Shown: positions 44,301 to 55,400 of the stretch, in pieces | Position numbering within the stretch: position 1 is the first letter of the stretch | How the letters are laid out: each line of letters opens with the position of its first letter | Source: Nitrosomonas sp. | GTDB taxonomy: Bacteria > Pseudomonadota > Gammaproteobacteria > Burkholderiales > Nitrosomonadaceae | Direction: 5' to 3' | Assembly (NCBI GenBank): GCA_019635215.1 | Contig: JAHBZZ010000003.1 | Span: 146,878 to 210,877, forward strand | DNA length: 64,000 bases | Translations under genes and position numbers: made by a program | The notes under the pieces: generated by a model | What the model was told of the DNA's origin: nothing | Databases searched by the model: none | The model's input: only the letters and a program-made list of their open reading frames with translations

Positions 44301-47300
44301 GCGGAAATGCAGCATGCATTCCGGTCAGCATTGAAATCCCGGCTGCAGACAGTGCTGCCGGAGTACATGATTCCGGCACAATATGTGCTGCTGGCATCGC
44401 TGCCGTTGACGCCGAATGGCAAGCTGGATCGCAAGGCGCTACCGGCAGTGGAAGTCAGTGCATTCCAGGGAACATACGAGGCGCCGCGGACAGAGCTGGA
44501 GCAGCAACTGGCCGAGGTCTGGCAGTCGGTGTTGGGTATAGAACAGGCTGGACTTAACGACAATTTTTTTGAGCTGGGCGGCGATTCCATCATCTCGTTA
44601 CAGGTGGTCAGCCGTGCCCGGCAACGGGGTATTCACTTTACGCCGAAAGATATTTTCCAGCATCAGACACTGGCGGGGCTTGCAACGATAGCTCGGGAAA
44701 TCAGGCACGGGATACAGATTGACCAGGGGCCGGTGCAGGGTATGCTGCCACTGATGCCGATTCAGCGTTGGTTCTTTGAAGCGCCGATTCCGGAGCGTCA
44801 TCATTGGAATCAATCGGTATTGTTGAGGCCATCCGAACCTTTGCAGGCCGAAGTGCTGAAAACCGCGCTGGAATATCTGCTGCTTCACCACGATGCCCTG
44901 CGGCTCAGTTTTACTGAAGCGAACCAGGCGTGGCAAGCAGTCTTCCCGGATTTTGCACAGGTGAGCAAAGCCCTGCTCTGGCAGGCTTCCGTATCCCGAG
45001 TGGAGGAACTGGAAGTATTGTGCAATGAAGCACAACGCAGTCTGGATCTGGGGCAAGGGCCTTTACTGCGCGCTGTATTGGCCGATCTGCCGGAAGGGGA
45101 ACAGCGGCTGTTGCTGGTGATTCACCATCTGGTCGTGGACGGTGTATCGTGGCGTGTTCTACTGGAAGATCTCCAGACCGCTTACCGGCAAACCCAATCC
45201 GGACAGACGATCCGGCTGCCGGCCAAAACCGACTCAGTACGGACATGGTCTGAGCGGTTGTACCGGTATGCGCAGAACGACGTGCTGCAGCCGGAATTGG
45301 CCTATTGGCAAACGGAATTGGCGGAAGCCCGGGGAGATCTGCCCCGGGACAACCCGGAAGGCAGTCTGCAGAACAAGTATGCCCGGCATGCCGTTACCCA
45401 TTTGGATAAAACATGGACGGAACGTTTGCTCAAAGAGACGCCCGCTGCTTACCGTACCCAAATCAACGATCTGTTGCTGACAGCGCTGGCGCGGGTGATC
45501 GGTCACTGGGCCCGGCAATCGTCAGTACTGATCCAACTGGAAGGCCATGGCCGGGAGGACTTGTTTGAAGACATCGATCTGACCCGTACCGTGGGCTGGT
45601 TTACCACCCTGTATCCGGTCAGGCTCAGTCCGGCGGAATCGCTGGATGCGTCCATCAAAACCATTAAGGAACAATTACGGCAGGTGCCGGACAAGGGTAT
45701 TGGTTTCGGTGTGCTGCGTTACCTGGGCGACGAATCGGTTCGACAGCAACTAAAAGCACTGCCGGAACCGCGGATTACGTTCAACTACCTGGGTCAGTTC
45801 GATAGCAGCTTTGATGCACGGGAAGGATTGTTCAGTCCCGCAGAAGAAAGCAGGGGCGCACGGCAAAGCCCGGAAGCGCCATTGGATAACTGGTTGTCGA
45901 TCGATGGTCAGGTTTACAACGGTGAACTCAAGCTGGGTTGGACTTTCAGTGGCGACATGTACCATGAAACGACGATTCAGGGATTGGCGGATGCTTATGC
46001 ACTAGCGCTTCAGGCATTGATCGCGCATTGCTGCAGCAAAGAGAACCACGCGGTAACGCCTTCGGATTTTCCGTTGGTAAACCTGGTTCAGGCTCAATTG
46101 GATACATTGCCTGTTCCCGTCGCCGAGATCGACGATATTTATCCGCTGTCACCCATGCAGCAGGGGATGCTGTTCCATAGCCTGAATGCGCCGGAAGAAG
46201 GCGCGTATCTGAATCAGTTGCGCATGGATATTCGTGGTCTGGATATAGAACGCTTCCGCAAAGCCTGGCAAAGCACACTGGACCGGCACGCTATCCTGCG
46301 GGCGGGGTTTATCTGGGAAGGCCTGGAGGAACCGGTACAGGTGATTCGGCGGCAGGCTGCCTTACCGATACTGCTGCACGACTGGCGGAAGCAGATCGCG
46401 GCCGGTTATCCCGATGGACTGGCGGATGCGTTGGCGCAACTGGCACAGGAACGGTTGCAGACGGGATTTGCGCTGAATGCCGCGCCATTATTGCGCCTGG
46501 ATTTGGTGCGGGTGGCGGATGATGGCTATCACATGATTTACACCAATCACCACATCCTGATGGATGGCTGGAGTGATTCTCAATTGCTGGGCGAGGTGTT
46601 GCAGCGCTATCAGGGGCAAACTCCGGCTACAGTTCCGGGCAGCTACCGGGATTATCTGTTGTGGTTGCAGCGCCGGGATCTTGCAGCGCAGGAACGTTTC
46701 TGGCGTGAACAGCTGCAAGCGCTGGAGGAACCGACCCTGTTAGCCAATGCGGTGGGTAATACTGCACATATTCAACTGCCTGAATCGAACCAGACGGAGG
46801 CTATTTGGGGCGATTACAGTGTAACCCTGACCGAAGCGGAAGTCAGTCGTTTAAGCGGTTTTACCAAGCAGCAGAAAGTGACGATCAATACCGTATTGCA
46901 GGCGGCCTGGCTGTTGTTATTACAACGCTACACCGGGCAGGACTGCGTTACTTTCGGGGCCACAGTGGCGGGTCGTCCGGCGGAGGTGCCGGGTATCGAA
47001 CAACAGCTGGGTCTGTTTATCAATACATTGCCGGTGGTGGGCCGGATCGATCCGGCGGAGCGTGTCGGCGATTGGGTGCAGCGCGTGCAGGCGCAGAATC
47101 TGGCCCTGCGGGAATACGAGCATACGCCGCTGTACGAGATTCAGCGCTGGGCAGGACAAGGTGGCAGTGCCCTGTTTGACAATATTATCGTCTTTGAGAA
47201 TTACCCGGTGGCGGAAGCGCTGCAGAAAGGCGTACCATCCGGCCTGGAATTCAGGGAAATACAGTATCACGAGCAGACCAATTACAGTTTGACATTGTTG

Positions 47301-49469
47301 GTGGGCCTGTCTGACCGTTTGAGGCTGCATTATCATTATGATCGCCGCCAGCTCTCAGACGCGGTGATCGAGCAGCTCAGCCGTCAATTGATTGGCTTAT
47401 TGAAGGCTTTTATCAGCAATGCGGATCAGGCTGTAGGAAGCTTGTCGCTACTGGACGAAGCGGAAGCGCATCGTGTCCTGAAGGAATGGAACGCTACTGC
47501 GGTGGATTATGGGGAAAGTACCTGCATCCACAGTCTGTTTGAGGCTCAGGCAGCACAGACGCCGCAAGCCACAGCGCTGATTTTCCCGCAGGCGGGACAG
47601 GATCAGCATCTGACCTATGCAGAACTGAATACCCGGGCAAATCAGTTGGCGCACCGGCTGCGGTCATTAGGGATAGGTCCTGACGTGCTGGTAGGGATTG
47701 CAGCGGAACGCTCCATCGAGATGGTGGTGGGTCTGTTGGGCATTCTCAAGGCAGGTGGCGCCTACGTGCCATTGGATCCGGGATATCCGGCAGAACGTTT
47801 GAGTTATATGATGACAGACAGCGGTATCGATCTGTTGTTGACGCAGGAACGGCTGCAGGCAAGTTTATCCATACCGGCTGGGGTACGGGTAGTGTGTCTG
47901 GATGGGAAATCGGAAGCCGATTGGCATCAGGAATCGGGTGAAAATCCGCCATTGATTACCTGCCCGGACAATCTGGCTTATGTGATCTATACCTCCGGAT
48001 CCACAGGTAAACCTAAAGGCGTGGCTGTCGCTCACCGAAGCGTGACCAATCTGTTGTTCGGTATGGCCGGGCAATTGGGTATGGGTACCCATGACCGGAT
48101 GCTGGGATTGACCTCCCTGTCTTTTGATATTGCTGCCTTGGAGCTCTATCTTCCTTTGATCAGTGGTGCCGCCATTGCTTTACTGGATAGCAGTGCGTCC
48201 AGAGACCCGCAAGTCATCATTGAAACAGCCCGGCGTACCGGCACTACCCTCATACAGGCAACGCCTTCAACCTGGAAAATGCTGGTAGAGACAGAGGAAG
48301 CAGTTCTTTTCTCACGTTGCAGGTTATTGGCTGGTGGTGAAGCCTTACCGGATCAATTGGCTGAAGCGTTATTGCAGCGATCAGATCGTTTCTGGAATGT
48401 CTATGGCCCTACTGAAACCACGATATGGTCTGCTTCATATCGCCTGGACAGGACATGCAAGCAACCTTATTTAGGAAAACCGCTGGCTAATACGGCGATC
48501 CATATTCTCGACCATGCATTGTGCCCCCAACCCGCAGGCGTCATTGGCGAATTGTATATCGGCGGGGCAGGTCTTGCCCGGGGTTATCATGGTCGCCCGG
48601 GATTAACAGCGGAGCAGTTTATTCCGGATCCGTATGGAGAAGCGGGAGGCAGGCTGTACCGAACGGGGGATCTGGCAAGATATCAATCGGATGGTAACAT
48701 TGAGTATGTAGGCCGGATCGATCACCAGATGAAGATCCGCGGATTCCGCATCGAGTTGGGGGAGATTGAATCCCAGTTGCAGGCACAGCCAGAAGTACGG
48801 GATGCGGCGGTGCTGGCCAAAGCAGGTGCAGGTGGACAACAGCTGGTCGCTTATGTTGTTCCGGCGGAAGGTAGTCTGGTCGAAGCGGAAATGCAGAATG
48901 CATTTCGGTCAGTATTGAAATCCCGCCTGCAATCGGTGTTGCCGGAGTATATGGTGCCAGCGCAATATGTGTTGCTGGCATCGCTGCCGTTGACGCCGAA
49001 TGGCAAGCTGGACCGTAAAGCCTTACCGGCACCGGATTGGACAGGAAAGGCCAAGCATCCACCTGAGACGGAATGGGAGCGGAAACTGGCGCAACTGTGG
49101 CAGGAGATACTTGGCATTGAACAGATCGAACACATCGGACGGGAAGACAGTTTCTTCGACCTCGGCGGTCATTCTCTTCTCGTCATGCGTTTGGTGGCGA
49201 AGCTCAAATCAGCATGGCAACTGGATCTTTCGATACGCGATGTGTTTGAACATCCCACGCTTGCCGCGCAGGCCGAAGTACTGGGAACGCTGTCCGAATC
49301 GCATGCAGACGGTCACGATCTCATGAGTGATCTGGCGGATGCCTTTGCCGAATTGCAGGCGATGTCACCGGAGCAGCTGGAAGATATGGCGCTACTGCAG
49401 GAGCAGGAAACTCTGTCCGGATCCGGACAATCCGCTTCCCCCGTTCATCCAATCAACAACAATCAGTAA
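41331..49469 (+). CDS. NRPS 2: C-A4-PCP-E-C-A5(Gly)-PCP
   Basis: A 2712-aa two-module synthetase. A short N-terminal helical region (1-60) may dock to NRPS 1. Module 4: C (HHIIADG at 194), A4 (TSGSTG about 679; code DAEDNGTVT with Glu239 and Asp278, an acidic pocket suited to a basic or N-hydroxylated residue), PCP Ser1086, E (HHLVVDG at 1265; 'EGHGRE', 'VGWFT', 'NYLGQF'). Module 5: C of D-L type (HHILMDG at 1740), A5 (about 2221; DILQLGVIW, glycine), PCP Ser2615. A C-terminal tail ('MSPEQLEDMALLQEQETL') resembles a docking helix. The two A domains are nearly identical outside their substrate-pocket cores, indicating recombination. Start overlaps NRPS 1 (ATGA). Confidence 0.95.
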   Translation: MNAPDEKLLTVTAEQRQKEDLVRRFVSLPLERRRHFLTRLSEQGIDFSLLPIPSGLAGTDDIPLSFAQQRLWFLAQLDPDSTAYHMTGGLHVRGPLQVDAVQAVFARIQARHAALRTTFHEIDGQAVQCIHESQALPYRELDFTDGQALNDTAALRALAEAEARTPFDLEQGPLWRVTLVRLSGSEYEIWLSLHHIIADGWSLNSLMHEFSEWYKANQSFLQHEAEAVRITYGDYAVWQRAWLEAGEADRQLAYWLSRLEGEQPLLHLPEDHSRPVTPSNRGGRVPFACDAQLTGQLRDLARKQGTTLSNILLAAFLIVLYRYSGQRDLRVGIPLANRDRSEIDRVIGFFVNTVVIRMPIQGRLSVHELLHAVRIAMIDAQAHPDLPFEQLVDALPHERSLDRNPLFQVMYNHQQRAYDAVSIPGLEVFPIDRDAGGAQLDLSLDTEELGTALQGVFTYALDLFERSTIERLAHHWQRILAAMVSDSAQRIADIPLLDEVETHRILKAWNAAAVDYKKDVYFHMLFEAQAARTPQATALIFPQEGQGGQAQRLTYAELNARANRLARRLRSLGVGPDVLVGIAVERSIEMVIGLLAIFKAGGAYVPLDPEYPAERLGYMMTDSGIGLLLTQEQLQARLSIPEGVQVLDLDRESEDWHQESGENLPLSIQPDNLAYVIYTSGSTGKPKGVCISIQSFTQHIFTSIKMFGLTDKDRVLQFSTYNFDAFIEQLYPALCCGASIIIRGKNIWASDEFYQQLITQSITVVDLPTQYWYQLVRDFAAYQFSEYGALRQMNAGGEALPAEGLQIWHQAHLSHVTLLNTYGPTEATVTATVLDCSNSVGGHDKPIVPIGRPLVGRCCYLLDEDLNPAPIGRTSELYLGGIGLARGYHGRPALTAERFVPNPYGEAGSRMYRTGDLVRYRPDGNIEYVGRIDHQLKIRGFRIELGEIESQLQAQAGVRNAVVLAQAGAGGQQQLVAYVVPLEGGLIEADAEMQHAFRSALKSRLQTVLPEYMIPAQYVLLASLPLTPNGKLDRKALPAVEVSAFQGTYEAPRTELEQQLAEVWQSVLGIEQAGLNDNFFELGGDSIISLQVVSRARQRGIHFTPKDIFQHQTLAGLATIAREIRHGIQIDQGPVQGMLPLMPIQRWFFEAPIPERHHWNQSVLLRPSEPLQAEVLKTALEYLLLHHDALRLSFTEANQAWQAVFPDFAQVSKALLWQASVSRVEELEVLCNEAQRSLDLGQGPLLRAVLADLPEGEQRLLLVIHHLVVDGVSWRVLLEDLQTAYRQTQSGQTIRLPAKTDSVRTWSERLYRYAQNDVLQPELAYWQTELAEARGDLPRDNPEGSLQNKYARHAVTHLDKTWTERLLKETPAAYRTQINDLLLTALARVIGHWARQSSVLIQLEGHGREDLFEDIDLTRTVGWFTTLYPVRLSPAESLDASIKTIKEQLRQVPDKGIGFGVLRYLGDESVRQQLKALPEPRITFNYLGQFDSSFDAREGLFSPAEESRGARQSPEAPLDNWLSIDGQVYNGELKLGWTFSGDMYHETTIQGLADAYALALQALIAHCCSKENHAVTPSDFPLVNLVQAQLDTLPVPVAEIDDIYPLSPMQQGMLFHSLNAPEEGAYLNQLRMDIRGLDIERFRKAWQSTLDRHAILRAGFIWEGLEEPVQVIRRQAALPILLHDWRKQIAAGYPDGLADALAQLAQERLQTGFALNAAPLLRLDLVRVADDGYHMIYTNHHILMDGWSDSQLLGEVLQRYQGQTPATVPGSYRDYLLWLQRRDLAAQERFWREQLQALEEPTLLANAVGNTAHIQLPESNQTEAIWGDYSVTLTEAEVSRLSGFTKQQKVTINTVLQAAWLLLLQRYTGQDCVTFGATVAGRPAEVPGIEQQLGLFINTLPVVGRIDPAERVGDWVQRVQAQNLALREYEHTPLYEIQRWAGQGGSALFDNIIVFENYPVAEALQKGVPSGLEFREIQYHEQTNYSLTLLVGLSDRLRLHYHYDRRQLSDAVIEQLSRQLIGLLKAFISNADQAVGSLSLLDEAEAHRVLKEWNATAVDYGESTCIHSLFEAQAAQTPQATALIFPQAGQDQHLTYAELNTRANQLAHRLRSLGIGPDVLVGIAAERSIEMVVGLLGILKAGGAYVPLDPGYPAERLSYMMTDSGIDLLLTQERLQASLSIPAGVRVVCLDGKSEADWHQESGENPPLITCPDNLAYVIYTSGSTGKPKGVAVAHRSVTNLLFGMAGQLGMGTHDRMLGLTSLSFDIAALELYLPLISGAAIALLDSSASRDPQVIIETARRTGTTLIQATPSTWKMLVETEEAVLFSRCRLLAGGEALPDQLAEALLQRSDRFWNVYGPTETTIWSASYRLDRTCKQPYLGKPLANTAIHILDHALCPQPAGVIGELYIGGAGLARGYHGRPGLTAEQFIPDPYGEAGGRLYRTGDLARYQSDGNIEYVGRIDHQMKIRGFRIELGEIESQLQAQPEVRDAAVLAKAGAGGQQLVAYVVPAEGSLVEAEMQNAFRSVLKSRLQSVLPEYMVPAQYVLLASLPLTPNGKLDRKALPAPDWTGKAKHPPETEWERKLAQLWQEILGIEQIEHIGREDSFFDLGGHSLLVMRLVAKLKSAWQLDLSIRDVFEHPTLAAQAEVLGTLSESHADGHDLMSDLADAFAELQAMSPEQLEDMALLQEQETLSGSGQSASPVHPINNNQ

Positions 49470-49473
49470 GTCC

Positions 49474-52400
49474 ATGAATATTGCTACGCTGCCATTCACG
49501 CAGCCGATTTCCGCTGCACAACTCAAGTCGCTGGCTTTACTGCTGCATAAACGGGGCAGTGATGCCTTCGGCCGCATGCCGATTCCAACCATTGCGCGTG
49601 AAGGGCCGCTGCCGCTTTCCTATGGCCAGCAGCGTTTATGGTTCATCGCGCAACTCGATCCCGACAGCGGCGCGTACAACATGGGGGAAACAATATGGCT
49701 GCGCGACCGCATCAATGCGGCGGCGTTGCAATCGGCGATTGACAGCCTGGTGACCCGCCACGAAATACTGCGGACGACGTTTATTGAAGAAGACGGCCAG
49801 CCTGCCGCGGTGATTCATCCCGCCATGGCAATCGCGGTGACGGTGGTCGATCTGCGCGGTCGTCCCGATGCATCGGCGCTTGCCCAGGAAAAGATTGCAG
49901 CACAAATCGAGCGGCCGTTCGATTTAAGTCACGGCCCGTTGCTGCGGATCATGCTGATCACGCTCGAAGACCAATTGCATCTGCTGCAGTTGAGCCTGCA
50001 TCACATCATCGCCGACGAGTGGTCGCTGACCATCCTCATCGAAGAACTTGCCGCCAATTATCAGGCGTTCTGCAATGGGCAGACACCGTTACTGGCATCG
50101 CTGCCAGTACAATATGCCGATTACGCGGCCTGGCAGCGTGCCTGGCTCGATGCGGGAGAGTCCGAACGCCAGCTGGCTTACTGGCGCAAACATCTGGGCG
50201 CTGAGGAACCGCCGCTTCTGGAATTACCTGCCGATCATGCGCGCACTGAAAACGCCGCCAATCGTGGTGCGAAACTTGAATTTACCATTCCGCCCGCCGT
50301 GGCGGATAAAATGCGCGCACTGTGCCGGCAGCATACCGTCAGCCTGTTTATGGTGTTGTTGACCGCGTTTGCGCTCTGGCTTTACCGTCATACCCGGCAG
50401 CCCGATATCCGTATCGGCATTCCGATTGCGAATCGCAGCCGCCCCGAAACCGAGCGGATGCTCGGTTTTTTCGTCAATACCCAGGCATGGCGTATCGAAT
50501 TGGATGGACAATGGTCGTTCATCGATCTGCTGAAACGTACCAAGACTGCCGCGCTGGGTGCGCAGGCGCACCCGGATTTACCGTTCGATCAGCTCGTGGA
50601 TGCTTTAGGTGTGGTGCGTGATTTAAATCACAATCCGCTGTTTCAGTATATGTACAACCATCAGCGCCTTGAAGCGGGAACTGCGCAGATTCTCGCCGAT
50701 ATGCACGCGGAACGCTACCTGCAACCCACGCAAAGCACACAATTCGAACTGATACTGGATACGGCGGAACTCCCGGATAACATACTGCAGGCGGGTTTTA
50801 CCTATGCGGCTGATCTGTATGAACCTGCAACCATCGCGCGTTTCCGTGACCGTTTTATTGCACTGCTCGAGCAGGTGGTCAATGCGGCGGAAGTGCCGAT
50901 CGGCAGGCTGGGCCTGGTTGATGCAGCGGTTATCGGACGGTGGAGGAATGATTCGCTAGCGGTAAATCCTGTGCCGGTGCATGAAATCATCGCAAATATG
51001 GCCAGTAGTGATCCCGGCCAGATTGCCCTGATTGCTGGCGATACACAGTTGAGCTACCGTGCGTTGGAACACCGCAGTGCCTATCTGGCCATGCGGCTGA
51101 TGGCCGAGGGTGTTGCAACTGAAGTGCCGGTCGGCGTTCTGCTGGAACGCGGCGCGGGGCCGGTAGTCGCCGCATTGGCGATATGGAAAGCGGGTGGTGT
51201 CCTGGTCGCGCTGGATCAGCGCATGCCAACGAACCGGCTGCAGTCGCTGATTGCCGAGACCGGTCTGGTTCATATGATTGTCGATGAATCCACGCAGGCG
51301 CTGCCGGGGCTGGCGGATATTTCATCATTGATCCCTATCAAAGCGCATGCTGCGATAGAAAGCAACAGCTGTTTTTCTGCGAAAACGCATTCAAGACAGC
51401 TGGCCTATATCATTTTTACCTCGGGTTCCAGCGGCAAACCCAAGGGCGTGGGGGTCGAACATGGTGCATTGAGCCTGCACTGCCAGGCGCTGGGCCGGAT
51501 CTATGCGATAGCGCCGGGCGAACGGATGCTGCAGTTTTCTTCCATGAGTTTCGATGCGGGCCTGGAGCAATGGATTGTTCCTTTATTGCAGGGCGCGACG
51601 GTCGTGATGCGTGACGAGGATGTCTGGAGTGGAGAGCGTTTGCTGGCGGAAGTCGCGCAACACGGTATCACGCGCATCGATCTGCCGCCCGGTTACGCCG
51701 GTGAAGTGGCGGTGGCCGCCGCCGCATTGCCGCAAAAACCGCGCCTGCATACCTGTGTGGTCGGCGGCGAAGCCTTGTCGCGCGAGATACTGGAGCGTAT
51801 TCAGACGCAGTTGCAGCCGATGCGGATTTTCAATGCCTACGGGCCGACCGAAGGCGTGGTCACGCCGTTGATATGGGAAGCTTCGTTGCAGGCATGCACT
51901 GGTGTTTATGCGCCATTGGGCGATATCGTCGGTGCGCGTACCGCCTATCTGCTCGATCCTGATTTGCAGCCGGTTGCGGAAGGCGTGGCAGGCGAGCTTT
52001 ATCTGGGTGATGCAATATTGGCGCGCGGTTATTACGGACAGGCGAAGCTAACGGCGGAGCGGTTCATCCCGGATCCGTACAGCCCCAAGGGCGGGCGTTT
52101 GTACCGGACGGGCGATCTGTGCCGCTTGCGTGCGGACGGAAATCTGGAGTTTTTAGGACGGATCGACGATCAGCTCAAACTACGGGGCTACCGCATAGAA
52201 CCGGGTGAGATCGAAGCGGCGTTGCTCGCATTGGACGGCGTACGCGAAGCGGTCGTCGAACTGCGCACGATTGCGATGAACAAAAACCTGGTTGGCTATG
52301 TCAGCGGGGATGCAGCGGCACTGGATCCGGAACAAATACAGCAAGCGCTGTCGCATCGCCTGCCGCCTTACATGGTGCCTGCGCATATTGTCGTGTTGGC

Positions 52401-55400
52401 CGTATTGCCACGCGCCGTCAGCGGCAAAGTCGATCGCCGCGCATTGCCTGAACCGACGGTAACCGCCACCGGCACATCGATGCCCGAGACGGAAACGGAA
52501 AAACGACTGGCGCAGATCTGGTGCGAAGTGCTGGGACTCAAGGACATCGGACGGCGCGACAATTTTTTTGCACTCGGTGGAGACTCCATCATCTCATTGC
52601 AAGTGGTCAGCCGCGCCAGGCGCGCGGGGCTGGCGCTCAGCCCCAAAGACCTGTTCCAGCACCAGACCATCGAAACCCTGGCGCGTGCGGCACGGCCGCT
52701 GCAGTCTCTGCGGCCAGAACAATCCGCAGCGGACAGCGGTGCGGTGGAAGGCGACGTACCGCTGACACCGATTCAGGCGGATTTCTTCGCCACTGCCATT
52801 CCGGCGCGGCACCATTGGAACCAGTCCGTATTGCTGGCGGTATCGCAGCCGCTGGTGCCGGAACGGCTCGCACAAGCTTTGCAACACTTGTTACTGCATC
52901 ACGATGCATTGCGGCTGCGATTTATCGAAGAAACGGCCGGCTGGCGCCAGTTTTATGCAGCGCATGAAACCGTAGCACAACAGGAAATCGTCTGGATCAG
53001 GCAGTGTGACGGCGTGGAAGGATTGGAAGTCCTGGTTCAGGAAGCGCAGCGCAGCCTGAATCTGGAGCAGGGGCCGCTGATACGCGCGGTGTATATCGAT
53101 CTGGGCAATGACCAGTACCGGTTGTTGCTGGTCATCCATCACCTGGTAGTGGACGGGGTATCGTGGCGCATCCTGCTGGAGGATCTGCAGCAACTGTACG
53201 CACAGTTGGACAGTGGAGCGCCAGCTGAATTGCCTGCTAAAACGGCCTTGTACGCGACCTCATACAAAGCCTGGGCAGGCTATCTGTTGCGCCATGCGAA
53301 TAAAGCATTTATCAATGCGCAGTTTCCTTATTGGGCAGCGCAATTCGAAAACGTCCTGGCCGATCTGCCGCGTGACTGGATTGTTCCTGATGGCACACAG
53401 GCGGATAGTACAAGCTATCGTATTGCATTCGACCCTGAAACCACGCGCCGCCTGCTGCAGGATTGCGGTAATGCCTACCGCACACGCACGGAAGAGCTGC
53501 TGATCACGGCATTGGTGCGTACCTTGTGCCAATGGAGCCGGCAATCGTCCGTTCTGATCGAACTCGAAGGGCATGGCCGCGAATTACTTGACGAATTGCT
53601 TGACGATACGGAAGAAGCGATTGACCTGACACGCACCGTGGGCTGGTTTACGAACCTGTATCCAGTATGCCTGCACACCGGGATGGATAGGGACGCTGCG
53701 ATCAAATCGGTCAAAGAGCGGTTGCGGCGTATTCCCCAGCGGGGGATGAGCTGGGGATTGCTGAAGTATCTCGGTGAAGAAAGCAGCCGCACAGCGCTGC
53801 AGGCACTGCCGCGCCCCCGCATTACATTCAATTATCTGGGGCAGTTTGCGGCTAGTCTGACTGACAATGCCGTATTCCGGCTGGCGCTCGAAAATCGTGG
53901 CGATGAACAATCACCCGATGCGCCATTGGCGAACTGGCTGGAAGTGAACAGCCAGGTGTATGACGGTTCGTTGCAGATGACATGGATTTACAGCCAATCC
54001 ATGTACCGCAGCGAGACCATCGAGCAATTGGTGCACAGGTACCGCGATGAACTGAACGCGTTGATCGAACATTGCACGAGCGGCGTTTCCGGTGTTACGC
54101 CGGTGGATTTTCCGCTGGCGGATCTTACACAGATGGCGCTCGACAATCTGCCGGTCGATGTACCGGCAGTCGAAGATATCTATCCGCTGTCTCCCATGCA
54201 GCAAGGGATGCTGTTTCATTCGCTGGATCCGGCGCAGGCCAATCTTTATGTGAGCCAATTCGATATCGAAATCGACGGGCTTGAGCCCGCGCGTTTCCGC
54301 ACTGCATGGCATGAAGTTATCGCGCGCCATGCCATATTGCGCACCGGTTTTGTCTGGCAAGGGGCAAATCATCCGTTGCAAGTCGTTTATCGCACCGCCG
54401 ATCTGGCGATCGCTGAACATGATTTACGCAACGGTCCCGATCAGGCAGCGCGATTGGAAGCATTGGCGCGTGATGAGTTGGCGCATGGGATTGCACTGGA
54501 TGCACCGCCGCTGATGCGCTTGTTGCTGGCGCGGATGGATACCACGCGCTATCGCATGATCTGGACTTGTCATCACCTGCTGCTCGACGGTTGGAGCAGT
54601 GCCCGGTTGCTGAACGAAGTGCTGCTCAGGTACAGCGGCCATCCGCTCAATGCCCTGACAGGATCTTACCGGGATTACATCGCATGGTTATTACGCCAGC
54701 AGCCGGATGCCGCGGAGCGTTACTGGCGCGACCGGCTGGCATGGCTGGCGGAAGGGGAACGGACATTGCTGGTCGGGGCTTTGCCGCATATATCAGAAGC
54801 AGCGGCAGCACCAGCGGCGGATTATGGATTGTATCAACAGCGGTTGCCTGACGAACTGACCCGGCAACTCACCGCTGCCGCCCAGGCTTGCAGAGTGACG
54901 TTGAATACCCTCATTCAGGCTGCGTGGGCGCTATTGCTGCAGCGTTATACCGGCCAGCGCGCCGTAGTTTTCGGCGCGACTGTCGCGGGACGCCCATCCG
55001 AGATCGATGGTGTGGAAGAGATACTCGGACTTTTTATCAATACCATTCCGGTTGTAGTGACGCCGCAGCCAATGCAGCGGTGCCGGGAATTTTTGCAGGC
55101 TGTTCAGGCCGAAAATGTGTCCGCGCGCGAGTTCGAACATACGCCGCTGTTCGATATTCAGCGCTGGGCGGGCATGGCGGGGCAGGCCTTATTCGATACG
55201 TTACTGGTATTCGAGAATTACCCGATCGATCAGGCGCTGGCTGAATTGGGCGGTGATGCCGGTTTGCGCTTTATAGTCAACCGTTCGACCGAGCATACGA
55301 ATTTTCCACTGACACTCGCGATTGTCGCAGGAGCTGCCGTGGAAATACGCTACGGTTACCTGTGCGAATATTTCGATGAAGCGGTGGTGGCGCGTATCGC

